Part shown: in pieces, positions 22,150 to 31,737 of the stretch
How the letters are laid out: each line of letters begins with the position of its first letter
Position numbering within the stretch: position 1 is the first letter of the stretch
Assembly: GCA_022414725.1 (NCBI GenBank)
Contig: CM039462.1
Location: 9,599,384 to 9,663,383, forward strand
Direction of reading: 5' to 3'
DNA: 64,000 nucleotides
DNA from: Microglena sp. YARC
Lineage: Eukaryota; Chlorophyta; Chlorophyceae; Chlamydomonadales; Chlamydomonadaceae
Made by a program: the position numbers and the translations under genes
Notes under the pieces: model-generated
Database searches by the model: none
Told to the model about the DNA's origin: nothing
Seen by the model: only the letters and a program-made list of their open reading frames with translations

Positions 22150-23329
22150 GGCACATGCTGGGCTTGAGATGCGTAAAAGGTATTATCGCAATATGATCAT
22201 TATAAGCGCAATATGATCACAATATTATCATTATTATAACTTATATCATTATTATCATTCTATTATCGTTATTATCAGCTAGTATTATTAGTGTCATATG
22301 CAAATAAACATGTAGCCATTTGCAATATGATCACAATATTATCGCAATACCATTATAGTATCATTGGCATCATGCAAACAAACATGTAGCCAATCGCAAC
22401 ACCTTGAGTTTATTATCGCAATACGATCACAATATAATTAAAGTATCACCATTATCAATATTATCGCAACATAATTATATTATCATGAGCATCATCGCAA
22501 TATGATCATACCTTGAGTTTATTATCACAATATCATCACAATATAATTATAGGACCAACATTATCAACACTATCGCAATATAATTATATTATCATTATCA
22601 TCGCAATATGATCATACCTTGAGTATATCATCTCAATATTATCACAATATAGTCATAGGATCGCCATTATCAATATCATCGCAAAATAATTACATAATCA
22701 ATATTATCATCGCAATATGATCATACCTTGATTTTATTATCGCAAGAGGATCTATATATAATTATAACATCATTATTATCAATATCATGGCAAAATAATT
22801 ATATCACAATTATACTCGCAATATTTATCGCAATATAATTATATTATCGGTATGATCATTGCAATATGATCATACCTTGAGTTTACTATCGCAATACGAT
22901 CAAAATATAATTGTAGCATCATTATTATCAATATCATGGCAAATAATTATATAATTATTATTATCGTCGTATGATCATACATTGAGTTTATTATCGCAAT
23001 AGTATCACAACATAATTATAGTATCATTATTATCAATATCACCGCAACATAATTATATTATCAATATTATCATCGCAATATGATCATACCTTGATTTTAT
23101 TATCACAATATGATGACAATCTAAATATAGCATCATCATTATAAATATGATTGCAATATGATTATATTACCATTATAATCGCAATATGATCATACCTTCA
23201 GTTTATTATTGCAATATGATCGAAATATAATTCTAGCATCATCATTATCAATATTATTGCAATATAATTATACCATTACTATTATCGCAATATGATTTTA
23301 TTATCATTATTATCGCAATATGATCATAC
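22150..23329. repeat. AT-rich ~110-130-bp array carrying a copied splice-donor edge
   Basis: About nine units of the type cgcaatatgatcatacc ttgagtttattatcgc... with internal tatcgcaa, aatataattata and cattattatcaa steps. On the minus strand each unit contains AAACTCAAGGTATGATCATA, which copies the last bases and donor of the exon at 23330-23392 (ATACTCAAG then GTATGATCATA). The array lies immediately downstream of that exon in the direction of transcription and would be intronic. Confidence 0.8.
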
Positions 23330-23392
23330 CTTGAGTATATTTTCGAGCTCACGGTTCTCAGCTGCCAGCTGAATAGTAATCTTCTCCTCATT
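23330..23392 (-). CDS. Candidate internal exon of an unrecognised coiled-coil protein
   Basis: A 63-bp open segment on the minus strand encodes 21 residues beginning NEEKITIQLAAENREL and ending ILK. It is bordered by an acceptor (CCCATTACCAG) and a donor (CTCAAG followed by GTATGATC), and it is in phase 0. Its composition is unlike the surrounding AT-rich array and simple repeats. Glu/Leu/Asn content and heptad spacing suggest a coiled coil, as in many cytoskeletal and ciliary proteins; the exact family is not recognised. It probably belongs to the same minus-strand transcript as the exon at 27578-27670. Only this exon is supported here. Confidence 0.55.
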
Positions 23393-23394
23393 CT

Positions 23395-23475
23395 GGTAAT
23401 GGGATGGGATGGGGTGGGGTGGGATGGGATGGGATGAGTTGGGTTGGGATGGGATGGGGTATGGAGGATGGGAGT
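23395..23475. repeat. GGGAT/GGGGT short repeat
   Basis: (gggatgggat / ggggtgggat) units directly upstream, in minus orientation, of the exon at 23330-23392. On the minus strand this is a pyrimidine-rich CCCATCCC tract next to the acceptor. Confidence 0.85.
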
Positions 23476-23559
23476 GGGGTGTGGGGTTTAGCCAGCTTGG
23501 TGGTAATATTATCCTCATGCTGCAAAGGGATTTAGGGGGGCTGTTAGCACAATACAGGC

Positions 23560-24560
23560 AGTACAATGCACAAGACAGGCAGCACTTGACATACGCAAGC
23601 ACTATACTTGCTACTATCAAGCACTACACTGTGCTATACTCAAGCACTACACTTTTCTACACTTACGCACTACACTGTCCTATACTCAAGCACTATACTT
23701 TGCTATACTTCCGTACGACACTGTGATGAACTATAGCACTACACTCTGCTACAATTACGCACTACACAGTGATTTACTCAAGCACTACACTTTGCTACTA
23801 TCAAGCACTACACTGCGATGTGCTCAAGCACTAAACTCAGCTACACTTACGCACTACACAGTGATTTACTCAAGCAATACACTTTGCTACTATCAAGCAC
23901 TACGGTGTCCTTAACTTCACGTCCTGTGAGTAACTGTATTACACGGATGTAACAATTTCAATTTCAATTTCAAGCACTACACTTTGCTACACTTACACAC
24001 TACAATGTCCTATAATCAAGCACTTCACTTTGCTACACTAACACACTAGAATGTGATATACCCAAGCACTACACTTTGCTACACTAACACACTACAATGT
24101 CCTATAATCAAGCACTTCACTTTGCTACACTAACACACTACAATGTGATATACCCAAGCACTACACTTTGTTACTATCAAGCACTACACTGTGATATAAT
24201 CAAGCACTACACTTTGCTACACCTTCACACTACATTGTGATTTACTGAAGCACTACACTTTGCTACACTTACGCACTACACAGTGATTTACTCAAGCACT
24301 ACACTTTGCTAAACTTAAGCACTACACTGTGTTTTACTCAAGCACTACACTTGGCTGCACCTAAGCACTACACTGTAATTTAATCAAGCACTACATTTTG
24401 CTACACTTACGAACTACACTGTGATTTACTCAAGCACTGAACTTTGCTAAACTTAAGCACTACACTGTGATTTAATCAAACACTACACTTTCTACTATCA
24501 AGCACTACACTGTGCTAAACTCAAGCACTACACTTTGCTATTATCAAGCATCACACTGTA
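23560..24560. repeat. 46-bp array (caagcactacactttgctacacttacg...)
   Basis: About twenty units made of caagcactacactttgctac and acttacgcactacactgtgatttact modules that alternate irregularly. A short unrelated insert lies at about 23905-23965 (cttcacgtcctgtgagt ... caatttcaatttcaa). Confidence 0.9.
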
Positions 24561-24589
24561 AGGAAACAGGGAGCTGTTAGCACGGGCAG

Positions 24590-25925
24590 TACACATGAAG
24601 GCACTACAAATTGCCCTCCAACAGAAGCTAGATGCTAAGGGCAAATAACCCCCAACAGAAGCTAGATGGTAAGGGCAAATGTGTGGTTAACAGAGAAACG
24701 TAATAAGGGATATGTTTGCCAGGCTGGTAGATAGGCAGGTAGGTAGACGTAATCAGGGATATGCTTGTCAGATTGGCAGATAGGCAGGTAGGCAGACACA
24801 ATCAGAGATATGTTTGCAAGGCTGGCAGGATGGCAGGTAGGCAGACGTAATCAGGGATATGTTTTCCAGGTTGGCAGATAGACAGGTAGGCAGACGTAAT
24901 CAGGGATATATTTGCCAGGTTGGCAGATAGGCAGATGTAATCAGGGAATTGTTTGCCAGGTTGGCAGGCAGGTTGGTAGGCAGGTAGGCAGACATAGTCA
25001 GGGACATGTGTGCCAGGTTGGAAAATACAGTAGGCAGGATGGCAGGTAGGCATACGCAATTAGGGATATGTATGCCAGGTTGGCAGATAGGCTAGTAGGC
25101 AGACATAATCAATTATATGTTTGCCAGGCTGGCAGGATGGCAGGTAGGCAGACAAAATTAGGGATATGTATGCCAGGCTGGCAGGATGACAGGTAGGCAA
25201 AATCAATCAGGGATATTTTTGCCAGGCTGGCAGGATGGCAGGTAGACAGACACAATCAGAGATATGTTTGCCAGGCTGGCAGGATGGTAGGTAGGCAGAC
25301 AAAATTAGGGATATGTATGCCAGGCTGGCAGATAGAGAGGAAGGAAGTTACAACCAGGGATATGTTTGCCAGGTTGGCAGGATGGCAGGTAGGCAGATGT
25401 AATCAGGGATAATTTTTCCAGGTTGGCAGGTTGGCAGGCAGGCAGCCGTTACCAGGGATATGTTTGCTAGGTTGACAGAGAGGCAGGTAGGCAGACGTAA
25501 TCAGGGATGTGTTTGCCAGGTTGACAGATAGGCAGGTAGGCAGATGCAATTGGGATGTGTTTGCCAGGATGGCAGATAGGCAGGCAGGCAGACGTAATCA
25601 GGGATATGTTTGCCAGGTTGGCAGGTAGGCAGGTTGGCAGACGTAATCGTTGATATGTTTGCCAGGTTGGCAGGATGGTGGGTAGACAGACGTGATGAGG
25701 GATATATTTGCCAGGTTTGCAGGATGGCAGGTAGGCAGACGCAATTAGGGATATGTTTGCCAGGGTTGGCAGACAGGCAGATAGGCAGGTAGGTAGACGT
25801 AATCAGGGATATGTTTGCCAGGTTGGCAGGTGAGCAGGTTTGCAGAAGTAATCAGGGATATGTTTGCCAGGTTGGCAGACAGGCAGGTAGGCAGGTTGGC
25901 AGGTAGTCAGCCGTTATCAGGGATA
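24590..25925. repeat. ~50-65-bp array (cagggatatgtttgccagg...)
   Basis: About 22 units of cagggatatgtttgccaggttggcagatag + gcaggtaggcagacgtaat, variable through gain or loss of ggcaggtag steps. It is preceded by two copies of cccaacagaagctagatgstaagggcaaat (24610-24680). No coding content is supported. Confidence 0.9.
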
Positions 25926-25939
25926 TGCTATAGGAAAGG

Positions 25940-26210
25940 ATCTAGTGTCCTTACGTAGCACCATGGTGCTCCTAATGTCCTTCTGGGTCCTACTAGCAGT
26001 TTTTGGCGGAGCCCCCCCTTCTGGGGGGCGGGAGCCCCCAGTGTTACCCATTTGTCCGTCCATCCATCCAACCATCCGTCTGGCCGTGATGAAGCCCGAC
26101 ACGTCAGCAAACGGTCTCGTAACTAACTCGCTTCCGTTGCCACCTGTCGCTCCCTCGCGATCACTCTCCGCCAATTTTTAGCGTCGCAGGCGACGCTGCA
26201 TCGAACTTAT
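25940..26210 (-). repeat. Dispersed repeat family H, copy 2
   Basis: The conserved part is 26017-26180. On the minus strand it runs from TTGGCGGAGAGTG through GCAACGG and GACGTGTCGGGCTTC to the hairpin GGGGGCTCCCGCCCCCC. The 28.9 kb copy has the same order on the plus strand. It is non-coding. The GC-rich hairpin 3' end is a possible retroposon end, but no target duplication was found. Confidence 0.6.
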
Positions 26211-26519
26211 TTAGGCTACCCAAAGCAACCCCTAAAGGCTCTCATGTAGCACTCCCCAACACCAAGGTACATGATGTAGCACTTGTTTAGGCCACCCAAA
26301 GCAACACATAAAGGCTGTCATGTAGCACTCCCTAACACCAAGGTACATAATCTAGAACTCCCTGAACACCAAGGTACATGATGTAGCACTTGTGCTATGT
26401 GCAGCGCCTTGAAGAATACCCTGAACATGCTTGCGGTACACCTAAATGTGACATAAAAGAGAAGTACAAACAAACCTTGCCATTTGGGTTTTAAATACCA
26501 TGCCAATTTGGGTTTAAAA

Positions 26520-26731
26520 AGGTAATGATAACGCCTGGTGGGGCGTGGTGTTAAGGGAGCCCGTCGTACGCGGGTGGGGAGTGTTCTCCTACCTCAACTG
26601 GACAAGCTACCATCGCGGTTGACGACGACCTGCAACGCCAAGAGCGACCGAAGGGGGAGTCGAACCCCCGACTCTTCATTCTTTAGCGATCTGGTCTACC
26701 ACTAGACCATGGTAAATCACTGAAAGAGGCT
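26520..26731 (-). mobile_element. tRNA-derived SINE-like insertion with 15-bp TSD
   Basis: The 24-bp array is interrupted by 212 bp of unrelated GC-rich sequence. AATTTGGGTTTAAAA stands at both edges (26505-26519 and 26732-26746). Ordinary array units read aatttgggttttaaa, so the shared variant argues for a true target-site duplication. The minus-strand order is tRNA-like head, then a ~125-bp body, then a TTTTT tail/terminator. Head, body and a 15-bp duplication fit a LINE-mobilised SINE. No second copy of the body was found in this window. Confidence 0.65.
26645..26717 (-). tRNA. tRNA-like head (degenerate, not a functional tRNA)
   Basis: On the minus strand, a perfect D-arm (GGTC, loop TAGTGGTA, GACC) and a perfect 5-bp T-arm (GGGGG TTCGACT CCCCC) are 23 bases apart, exactly the canonical spacing. 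The B-box GGTTCGACTCC fits the pol III consensus and the D-arm matches an A-box. The bases expected to form the acceptor and anticodon stems do not pair, so the amino-acid identity cannot be given and it is probably the pol III promoter head of the SINE-like insertion. Confidence 0.5.
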
Positions 26732-26949
26732 AATTTGGGTTTAAAATACCATGCCAATTTGGATTTTAAATGCCATGCCAATTTGGGTTTTAAATACCAT
26801 GCCAATTGGGGTTTAAATACTACACCAATTTGGGTTTTAAATACCATGCCAATTTGGGTTTGGGTGCCAATTGGGGTTTTAAATACCATGCCAATTTTGG
26901 TTACAAATACCATGTCAATTTGGGTTTGGGTACCAATTGGGGTTCAAAT

Positions 26950-27577
26950 CCCATGCCAATTTGGTGGGGTGGGGAAGGGTGGGGTGAGCGTGGAGGGGTG
27001 GGGTGTGTGTGGGGGGGGGGAGGGGTGGGGGGGGTCGGTTTGGGTCGATATTGCGACACGTACCTTCAGGGGAGTAACGGTGGCATAGATGTTGACTTTG
27101 ATTCGTGGGGTGGGGTGGGGAGGGGTCGGGGGGTTGGGAGGGTGAAGGGTGTGTGGTTGGGTCGGGAGGGGGCGAGGTGGGGAGGGGTGGGGGGGTCGGT
27201 GGGGGGTTGTGACGATATATTGCAACACATACCTTGAGAAGAGCAGCCATGCAGAGATTTTGACCTTGATTGGTGCGTGGGTTTCGGGATGGGTGGGGTG
27301 GGGTGTAAGTGGTTGAGTGGGGTGTGTGTGGTGTGTGGTGTGGTGTGTGGTGGGGTCTGTGGTGTGGTGTGGGGTGGGTGTGTGGGGTGGGTGGGGTTGA
27401 GTGGTGTGTGTGTGGTGTGGGGTGGGGTGTGCGGTGGGTGTGGGGTGGGGTGTGGGTGTGGGGTGGGGTGTGGGGTGTGGGGTGGGGAGGGGTCGGGAGG
27501 GGTGTGGTTGGTTGGGGAGGGGGAGGGGAGGGTGGGTGGGGGGGTGGGGGGGTATTACGATATTCTGCGATGCGTAC
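26950..27577 (-). repeat. G/T-rich tract with two duplicated exon-end segments
   Basis: Mostly gtgtggggtgggg. Embedded at about 27058-27105 and 27231-27278 are segments whose minus strands read ...ATCAAGGTCAA-like coding followed by CTCAAG/CTGAAG and a GTACGTG or GTATGTG donor, then GCAATAT. Both are diverged copies of the 3' end and donor of the exon at 27578-27670, and each is followed by the same TTGCAATAT intron start. They are probably decayed exon-end duplicates. Confidence 0.6.
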
Positions 27578-27670
27578 CTTGAGAAGATCAGCAGTGTTTG
27601 AGATGTTGACTTGGATTTCCTGTAGTGCCATGTCAATGTTCTTCACGTCAAGCACGCACTTCTCTTTCGC
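27578..27670 (-). CDS. Candidate internal exon of an unrecognised coiled-coil protein
   Basis: A 93-bp phase-0 exon of 31 residues. The N-terminal part is AKEKCVLDVKNIDMALQEIQ and the segment ends ISNTADLLK. The acceptor is CTCCTGTGCAG and the donor is CTTCTCAAG followed by GTACGC. The peptide is amphipathic with hydrophobic residues at heptad-like spacing. It is the best gene evidence in the first 28 kb, because both splice signals are strong and the composition breaks sharply from the flanking repeats. Both edges have been copied into flanking arrays: the donor end on one side (27058-27278), the acceptor side on the other (27680-28640). The protein family is not recognised. Confidence 0.6.
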
Positions 27671-28640
27671 CTGCACAGGAGTTCAGTTCAAGTTCAAGTT
27701 GTCGTTCAAGCTGAAGATAAATTTGAAGTTCAAGTTTACTGTTTAAGTTCAAGCACGCACTTCTCTTTTGCCTGCAAACGTTTAAGTTAAAGTTGACATT
27801 CAAGTTGAAGTTAAAGTTGAAATTCATGTTAAAGTTCATGTTAAAGTTAAAGTTGACGTTCAAGATGACATTCAAGCTGAAGTTCAAGTTGACAATTAAT
27901 TTAAAGTTCAAGTTGACATTCTAGGTCAAGCTAAAGTTGTCGTTCAAGCTGAAGTTGAAGTTGACATTCAAGTTGACGTCCAAGATGACATCCAAGCTAG
28001 AGTTGAAGTTGATGTTCGAGTTCACAGTTCAAGTTCTCTTTCACATGCACAGGAGTTCACATTAGAGTTTTACTTGACGTACAAGATGACATTCAAGCTG
28101 AAGTAAAAGTTAAATTTCAAGTTCACAAATCAAGTTCTCTTTCACATGCACAGGAGATCAGTTCAAGTTGAAGTTCACATCAAGCATGCACCTCTCTTTC
28201 GCCTGAACAGGATTTCAGTTAAAATTGAAGTTGACATTCAACTTGAAGTTAAACTTGATGTTTAAGATGACATTCAAGCTAGAGTTGAAGTTGATGTTCA
28301 AGTTCACAGTTCAAGTTTTGTTTCACATGCACAGGAGTTCATGTTTAAGTTGAAGTTGACGTTCAATTTAAAGTTAAAGTTGACATTGAAGCTCAAGTTC
28401 AAGTTGACAGTTCAAGTTGACAGTTCAATTTCAAGCACACACTTCTCTTTTGCCTGCACAGGATTTCAGTTCAGTTAAAGTCAAATTCAATTTCAAGCAC
28501 TCAATTCTCTTTCGCCGGCACCGGAGTTCTCATAAAAGTTGAAGTTGACGTTCAAGTTCACAGTTCACATCAAGCACGCACTTCCCTTTTGCCTGCACAG
28601 GAGTTTAGTTCAAGTAAAAGTTGACACTCAAGTTCAAGAT
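27671..28640 (-). repeat. Array of caagttgaagttgacattc units carrying copied acceptor edges
   Basis: A degenerate short-period array (caagttgaagttgacattcaag). It holds about seven copies of a segment whose minus strand is CTCCTGTGCAGGCGAAAGAG followed by AAGTGCGTGCTTGA (for example near 27745-27775, 28185-28215, 28435-28460, 28500-28525, 28570-28605). This is the acceptor plus the first about 24 bases of the exon at 27578-27670. Each copy stops after about eight codons, so they are partial exon starts. Confidence 0.75.
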
Positions 28641-28689
28641 CGCGTTCTCGTTCTCCTGCACAGGACTGTGCATGGAGGCATGATCAATT

Positions 28690-28884
28690 CAGGGTACTTC
28701 AAATTGCCAAATTGGCCAGCGCTTTAGCGCACTTGAAAACAAAAAAACTGCGCTTTGTAGTGCAAAAAGCGCAAAAATTGCTTGCTGCGCCCACAGGGAG
28801 TTGCAAAAAACTGCGCTTAAAGCGCAGAGGGGGTCAAAAAGTCAGCGCACAAAAGCGCAAAAGTGCGCGCTTTGAATTACCCTG
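28690..28884. mobile_element. MITE copy 2
   Basis: 195 bp with the same ends as copy 1 (CAGGGTACTTCAAA ... TTTGAATTACCCTG) and the same gcgc-rich palindromic interior. No flanking direct repeat is seen here. It directly abuts a family-H repeat on its right side. Confidence 0.75.
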
Positions 28885-29058
28885 CAAGCGACGTGGAAAG
28901 TTGGCGGAGAGTGTTGGCTATCGGAGCGACAAGTGGCAACAGAATCGAGTGCAGCGGACCGAAGCCAGGGCTTACGAGACAGTTATGGCCAGGGTGACGT
29001 GGCTTCGTGTGGACAAACGGACAATGCGGTGACTATGGGGGCTCCCGCCCCCCAGATA

Positions 29059-29095
<37 letters not shown>

Positions 29096-29100
29096 CTCTG
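28885..29100 (+). repeat. Dispersed repeat family H, copy 3, ending in poly-G
   Basis: On plus: ttggcggagagtgttggcta, acaagtggcaac, cggaccgaagcc, then gggggctcccgccccccag and a run of about 35 G (29060-29094). It matches copy 2 (minus) end to end. The hairpin and G run together mark the 3' boundary. Confidence 0.65.
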
Positions 29101-29137
29101 CAACAAAAAAATGCTATTACCAGGGTATTATTGAAGG

Positions 29138-29181
<44 letters not shown>

Positions 29182-29460
29182 TTTCATCGCAATATTGGTT
29201 CTGGAGGCAATTGCCCAGAATCCATAAAGAGCACAAATCACAAGATTTCAAAATCACTTTCAATTCAAGGTCAAAATTAAAAAATCAAATTCAAAAATTG
29301 CCTATTATGTACCTTGACCAATTCAAGTTCCAGCATCTTTAATTGTGGCTATTTCGCACATTGATCTATTCAAGTTCAAAAATCAAAAATCAAAATTCAA
29401 AAATGGCCTATTATGTACCTTGACCAATTCAAGTTCCAGCATCATCACTCGTTGCTTAAG
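29101..29460. repeat. Poly-C tract and two ~110-bp AT-rich repeats
   Basis: A run of about 43 C (29139-29181) faces the G run at 29060-29094 across 44 bp, so the two could pair. Then two copies of ttcaaaaatngcctattatg + taccttgaccaattcaagttcc (about 29290-29335 and 29395-29440). No gene is seen. Confidence 0.75.
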
Positions 29461-29738
29461 TTACTTGGTAAACAGTACAGCAGAACAGTTACTTGGTAAA
29501 CAGTACAGCAGAACAGTTAATTGGAAAACAGTACAGCAGAACAGTTACTTGGTAAACAGTACAGCAGAACAGTTACTTGGTAAACAGTACAGCAGAACAG
29601 TTACTTGGTAAACAGTACAGCAGAACAGTTACTTGGTAAACAGTACAGCAGAACAGTTACTTGGTAAACAGTACAGCAGAACAGTTACTTGGTAAACAGT
29701 ACAGCAGAACAGTTACTTGGTAAACAGTACAGCAGAAC
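29461..29738. repeat. 28-bp minisatellite, left part
   Basis: Ten near-perfect copies of acagcagaacagttacttgg + taaacagt (28 bp). The array stops at ...cagtacagcagaac and resumes in phase at 33610 on the other side of the DIRS-superfamily element. Confidence 0.95.
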
Positions 29739-29979
29739 GCCGCATTTCCCACACAGTAGTGGGTGAAATGGAGTATTCAGCCGCGCGACGTAAGATTCCG
29801 CAGGACGCATTCATATTTCAAATACCCGTAAACCCCCGGGCAAAACCAGGAGTAACCACCGCCAGTGTTTTCCCAGCAGTACTGTCCTGCCCGGTATAAA
29901 ATCAAGTGCACAGTCACTGGGGCACTAAATTCTTGGTGCCCCAAGCTGCTGAGCCTTGATCTGAACCAAATTTCGAGTT
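29739..29979 (+). repeat. Split repeat A1
   Basis: 241 bp beginning gccgcatttcccacacagta and ending caaatttcgagtt. It matches A2 with three small differences read by eye (one extra T, one A/T change, one TA insertion), which suggests recent insertion or gene conversion. Confidence 0.85.
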
Positions 29980-30785
29980 GCGTCGAGATCCCATCCCGCA
30001 GGTCCCGCAAAACGATCGAAGATGGCGCACGGGCCTCCGATCAAGGCTCGCTCTGAAAAGCTACACCGTAATCCCAACCCATCGCAAGATGAGTGGGCAA
30101 CGGGAGTTGCATTCATCGACCTATCTTATAGCTCCTGATGCCCCCAAGACCTCCAATCTCCTAGCGCCTATGCCGCTAGATTCCCTCCCAGCCAGCTCGA
30201 GAAGAAAGGTGAGAGTATTGAGTTCCTTCCCTCTCCCCCTCTGCTCCGCGACTCGTAGTCGACCATCGCGATCTCCTTCTTTGCCTTCCTTTTCTGCCCA
30301 GTGCCTTTGCACTGCAGCCCTGTTCGCCTTGAAGTTTGCGTCGTTCAGCTTCTGCTAGAATTTGTCTTCCTACAGTACCCACTCACATTCATAGCTGCAT
30401 TCAAATCACGACCCTTTGAGGGAGACTGATGGTTGAGATGTTCCAACCCCATGACTTGGAAGACAGGGAAAAGTGGTTCAACTCAACTGGAACCAAGCTG
30501 AATATAGAAAGATGGCAATACTGGGCAGATGAATTAGGTGTCCCTTGTCCTAGGTTTCTGGTAGACACTTCCTTCACTGGGATAAATGGTTGTATGAGCA
30601 AGTTACCTTGATCACTCACCACCCCTGAAACAACCCTGTGACAGGTAAAAATAGGTAGATGGATAGCTCTTCCCCAAAGGTCACACCCTTGGGGATACCT
30701 GCACTATCCAACTCTTGTTTTGATGCCCTATACCCTGTCACCACCTACCATACCACTTACAAGGCACAGGCTTAAATCCCATATA
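29980..30785 (+). other. 5' internal region of the YR element, unassigned
   Basis: Short open frames only (for example 29978-30358, 126 codons, Ser/Pro/Arg-rich after MRRDPIPQ; and 30429-30611, 60 codons, MVEMFQPHDLEDREKW...). By position this could be a gag-like remnant, but no zinc knuckle or known motif is visible. Confidence 0.35.
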
Positions 30786-30935
30786 TATTTAAATGGTAAC
30801 ATAGCTGATATGACCAGTACGGCCAGGCAATGGTGTGATATACCCCCTAATTAAGGGAAATATCACACACAAGAGCTAAATCGTTACAAAGTCCAGCCTA
30901 TACTTTAAATAATTCTAACAAGGGCACACTAAGTG
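30786..30935 (+). repeat. Diverged third B-type segment inside the element
   Basis: It shares aatggtaa.a..gctgata.gaccagta, tggtgtgatataccccctaa, ttaagggaaatatcacac and the following ttacaa.gtccagc..ta.acttaaata with B1/B2, but is clearly more diverged. It is probably the 3' end of an older nested or rearranged copy. Confidence 0.65.
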
Positions 30936-30991
30936 ACCTGGAGTCTGGGACAAGGCTCTGGAGCTGGAGTGGCATGAGTCGGTAGGGGTAC

Positions 30992-31237
30992 ATGTGCACA
31001 ATAGGTGTCCTGGAACTCATAGCTTGCATGATTTGCTTGCAGCACTGGGCACATAGACTGTCAGGAACGTCAGCCTTGTGCTACATGGATAAGGTCCAAG
31101 CTGTCTCAGCTGTGTATAAGGGGGGTTCCAGGATAACACGCATCAGGGATGATAACATCCCATTATCGGCATTAGGAAAAAACTGTGGATCTCCTATATG
31201 CTTGGGTGGCCTCACCACTGACACACTTTGCTTGTGA
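30992..31237 (+). pseudogene. RNase H-like remnant of the YR retroelement
   Basis: The frame contains ELIACMICLQHWAHRLSGTS followed by ALCYMDKVQAVSAVYKGGSR. DIRS-type RNase H domains have a conserved E..A...A...W...L, then a strand ending in D-N, then AV..I.KG.SR. Here the usual DN is DK and the C-terminal part is lost, so the copy is probably inactive. RNase H would degrade the RNA strand during reverse transcription. The upstream reverse-transcriptase core is not present. Identification rests on motif order only. Confidence 0.5.
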
Positions 31238-31430
31238 TCAGACCTGCCCAGAAGCTTACCCCTTTCATATCTTCCTCCACCCCCCCATAGGATGTATCAT
31301 CTACCAAGGCACCAAGGGAATGATGCTTAGGTGCATCAACTGCAGCCAGCACAGCCACCCCCAGTGCATCAGCTTGGGCAGGAATGCCATGTCCTGTGGT
31401 ACATTCAAGTACTCAGCCTGCACACTATAA
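31185..31430 (+). pseudogene. Cys/His-rich segment, PHD-finger-like, of the YR element
   Basis: The frame contains LRCINCSQHSHPQCISLGR followed by NAMSCGTFKYSACTL. C-x2-C, H-x2-C and C-x7-C spacing resembles the second half of a PHD zinc finger. The first zinc ligands are not obvious and the frame is short. It lies between the RNase H-like and YR remnants. A chance Cys cluster cannot be excluded. Confidence 0.3.
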
Positions 31431-31737
31431 GAGTGTCTCTCCACATCACTAGCTTCCAAGGCCAACAAGGGCCAGGGGGCTAGGGATGTTGGAGGGCTCT
31501 ACCTTGGCTGTACCGAAGCTCACAAGACACTTATGCAAGTGATCTTAAGCGACACCAAGTGTATGGCTGAAGTTACTTGCTTACTGAGCAGAATGCACTC
31601 CCTTCTGGCCTCAAGGAACAAGTGCCTTTGATGCTAGTTAAAGCTGGTCATGGATTGGGCAGCAGGTCATAACTAACCTGCCACCATTACAACCATGTCA
31701 GCACTAGCTGAATGGCACAGGCCCAAGGGACTGGACC

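Larger units (their letters stand above)
26215..26950. repeat. 24-bp array (aatttgggttttaaataccatgcc)
   Basis: 26215-26395 holds three ~66-bp units (cttgtttaggccacccaaagcaac ... caaggtacatgatgtagca). 26480-26505 and 26732-26950 hold the 24-bp unit gccaatttgggttttaaataccat. A 212-bp insertion splits the latter array. On plus, the frame starting near 26735 is open through the units (GLKYHANLDFKCHANL...), which is repeat composition. Confidence 0.85.

Noticed and set aside
26645..26717. Functional tRNA gene on minus
   Set aside because: Acceptor and anticodon stems do not pair. Only the D- and T-arms are intact.
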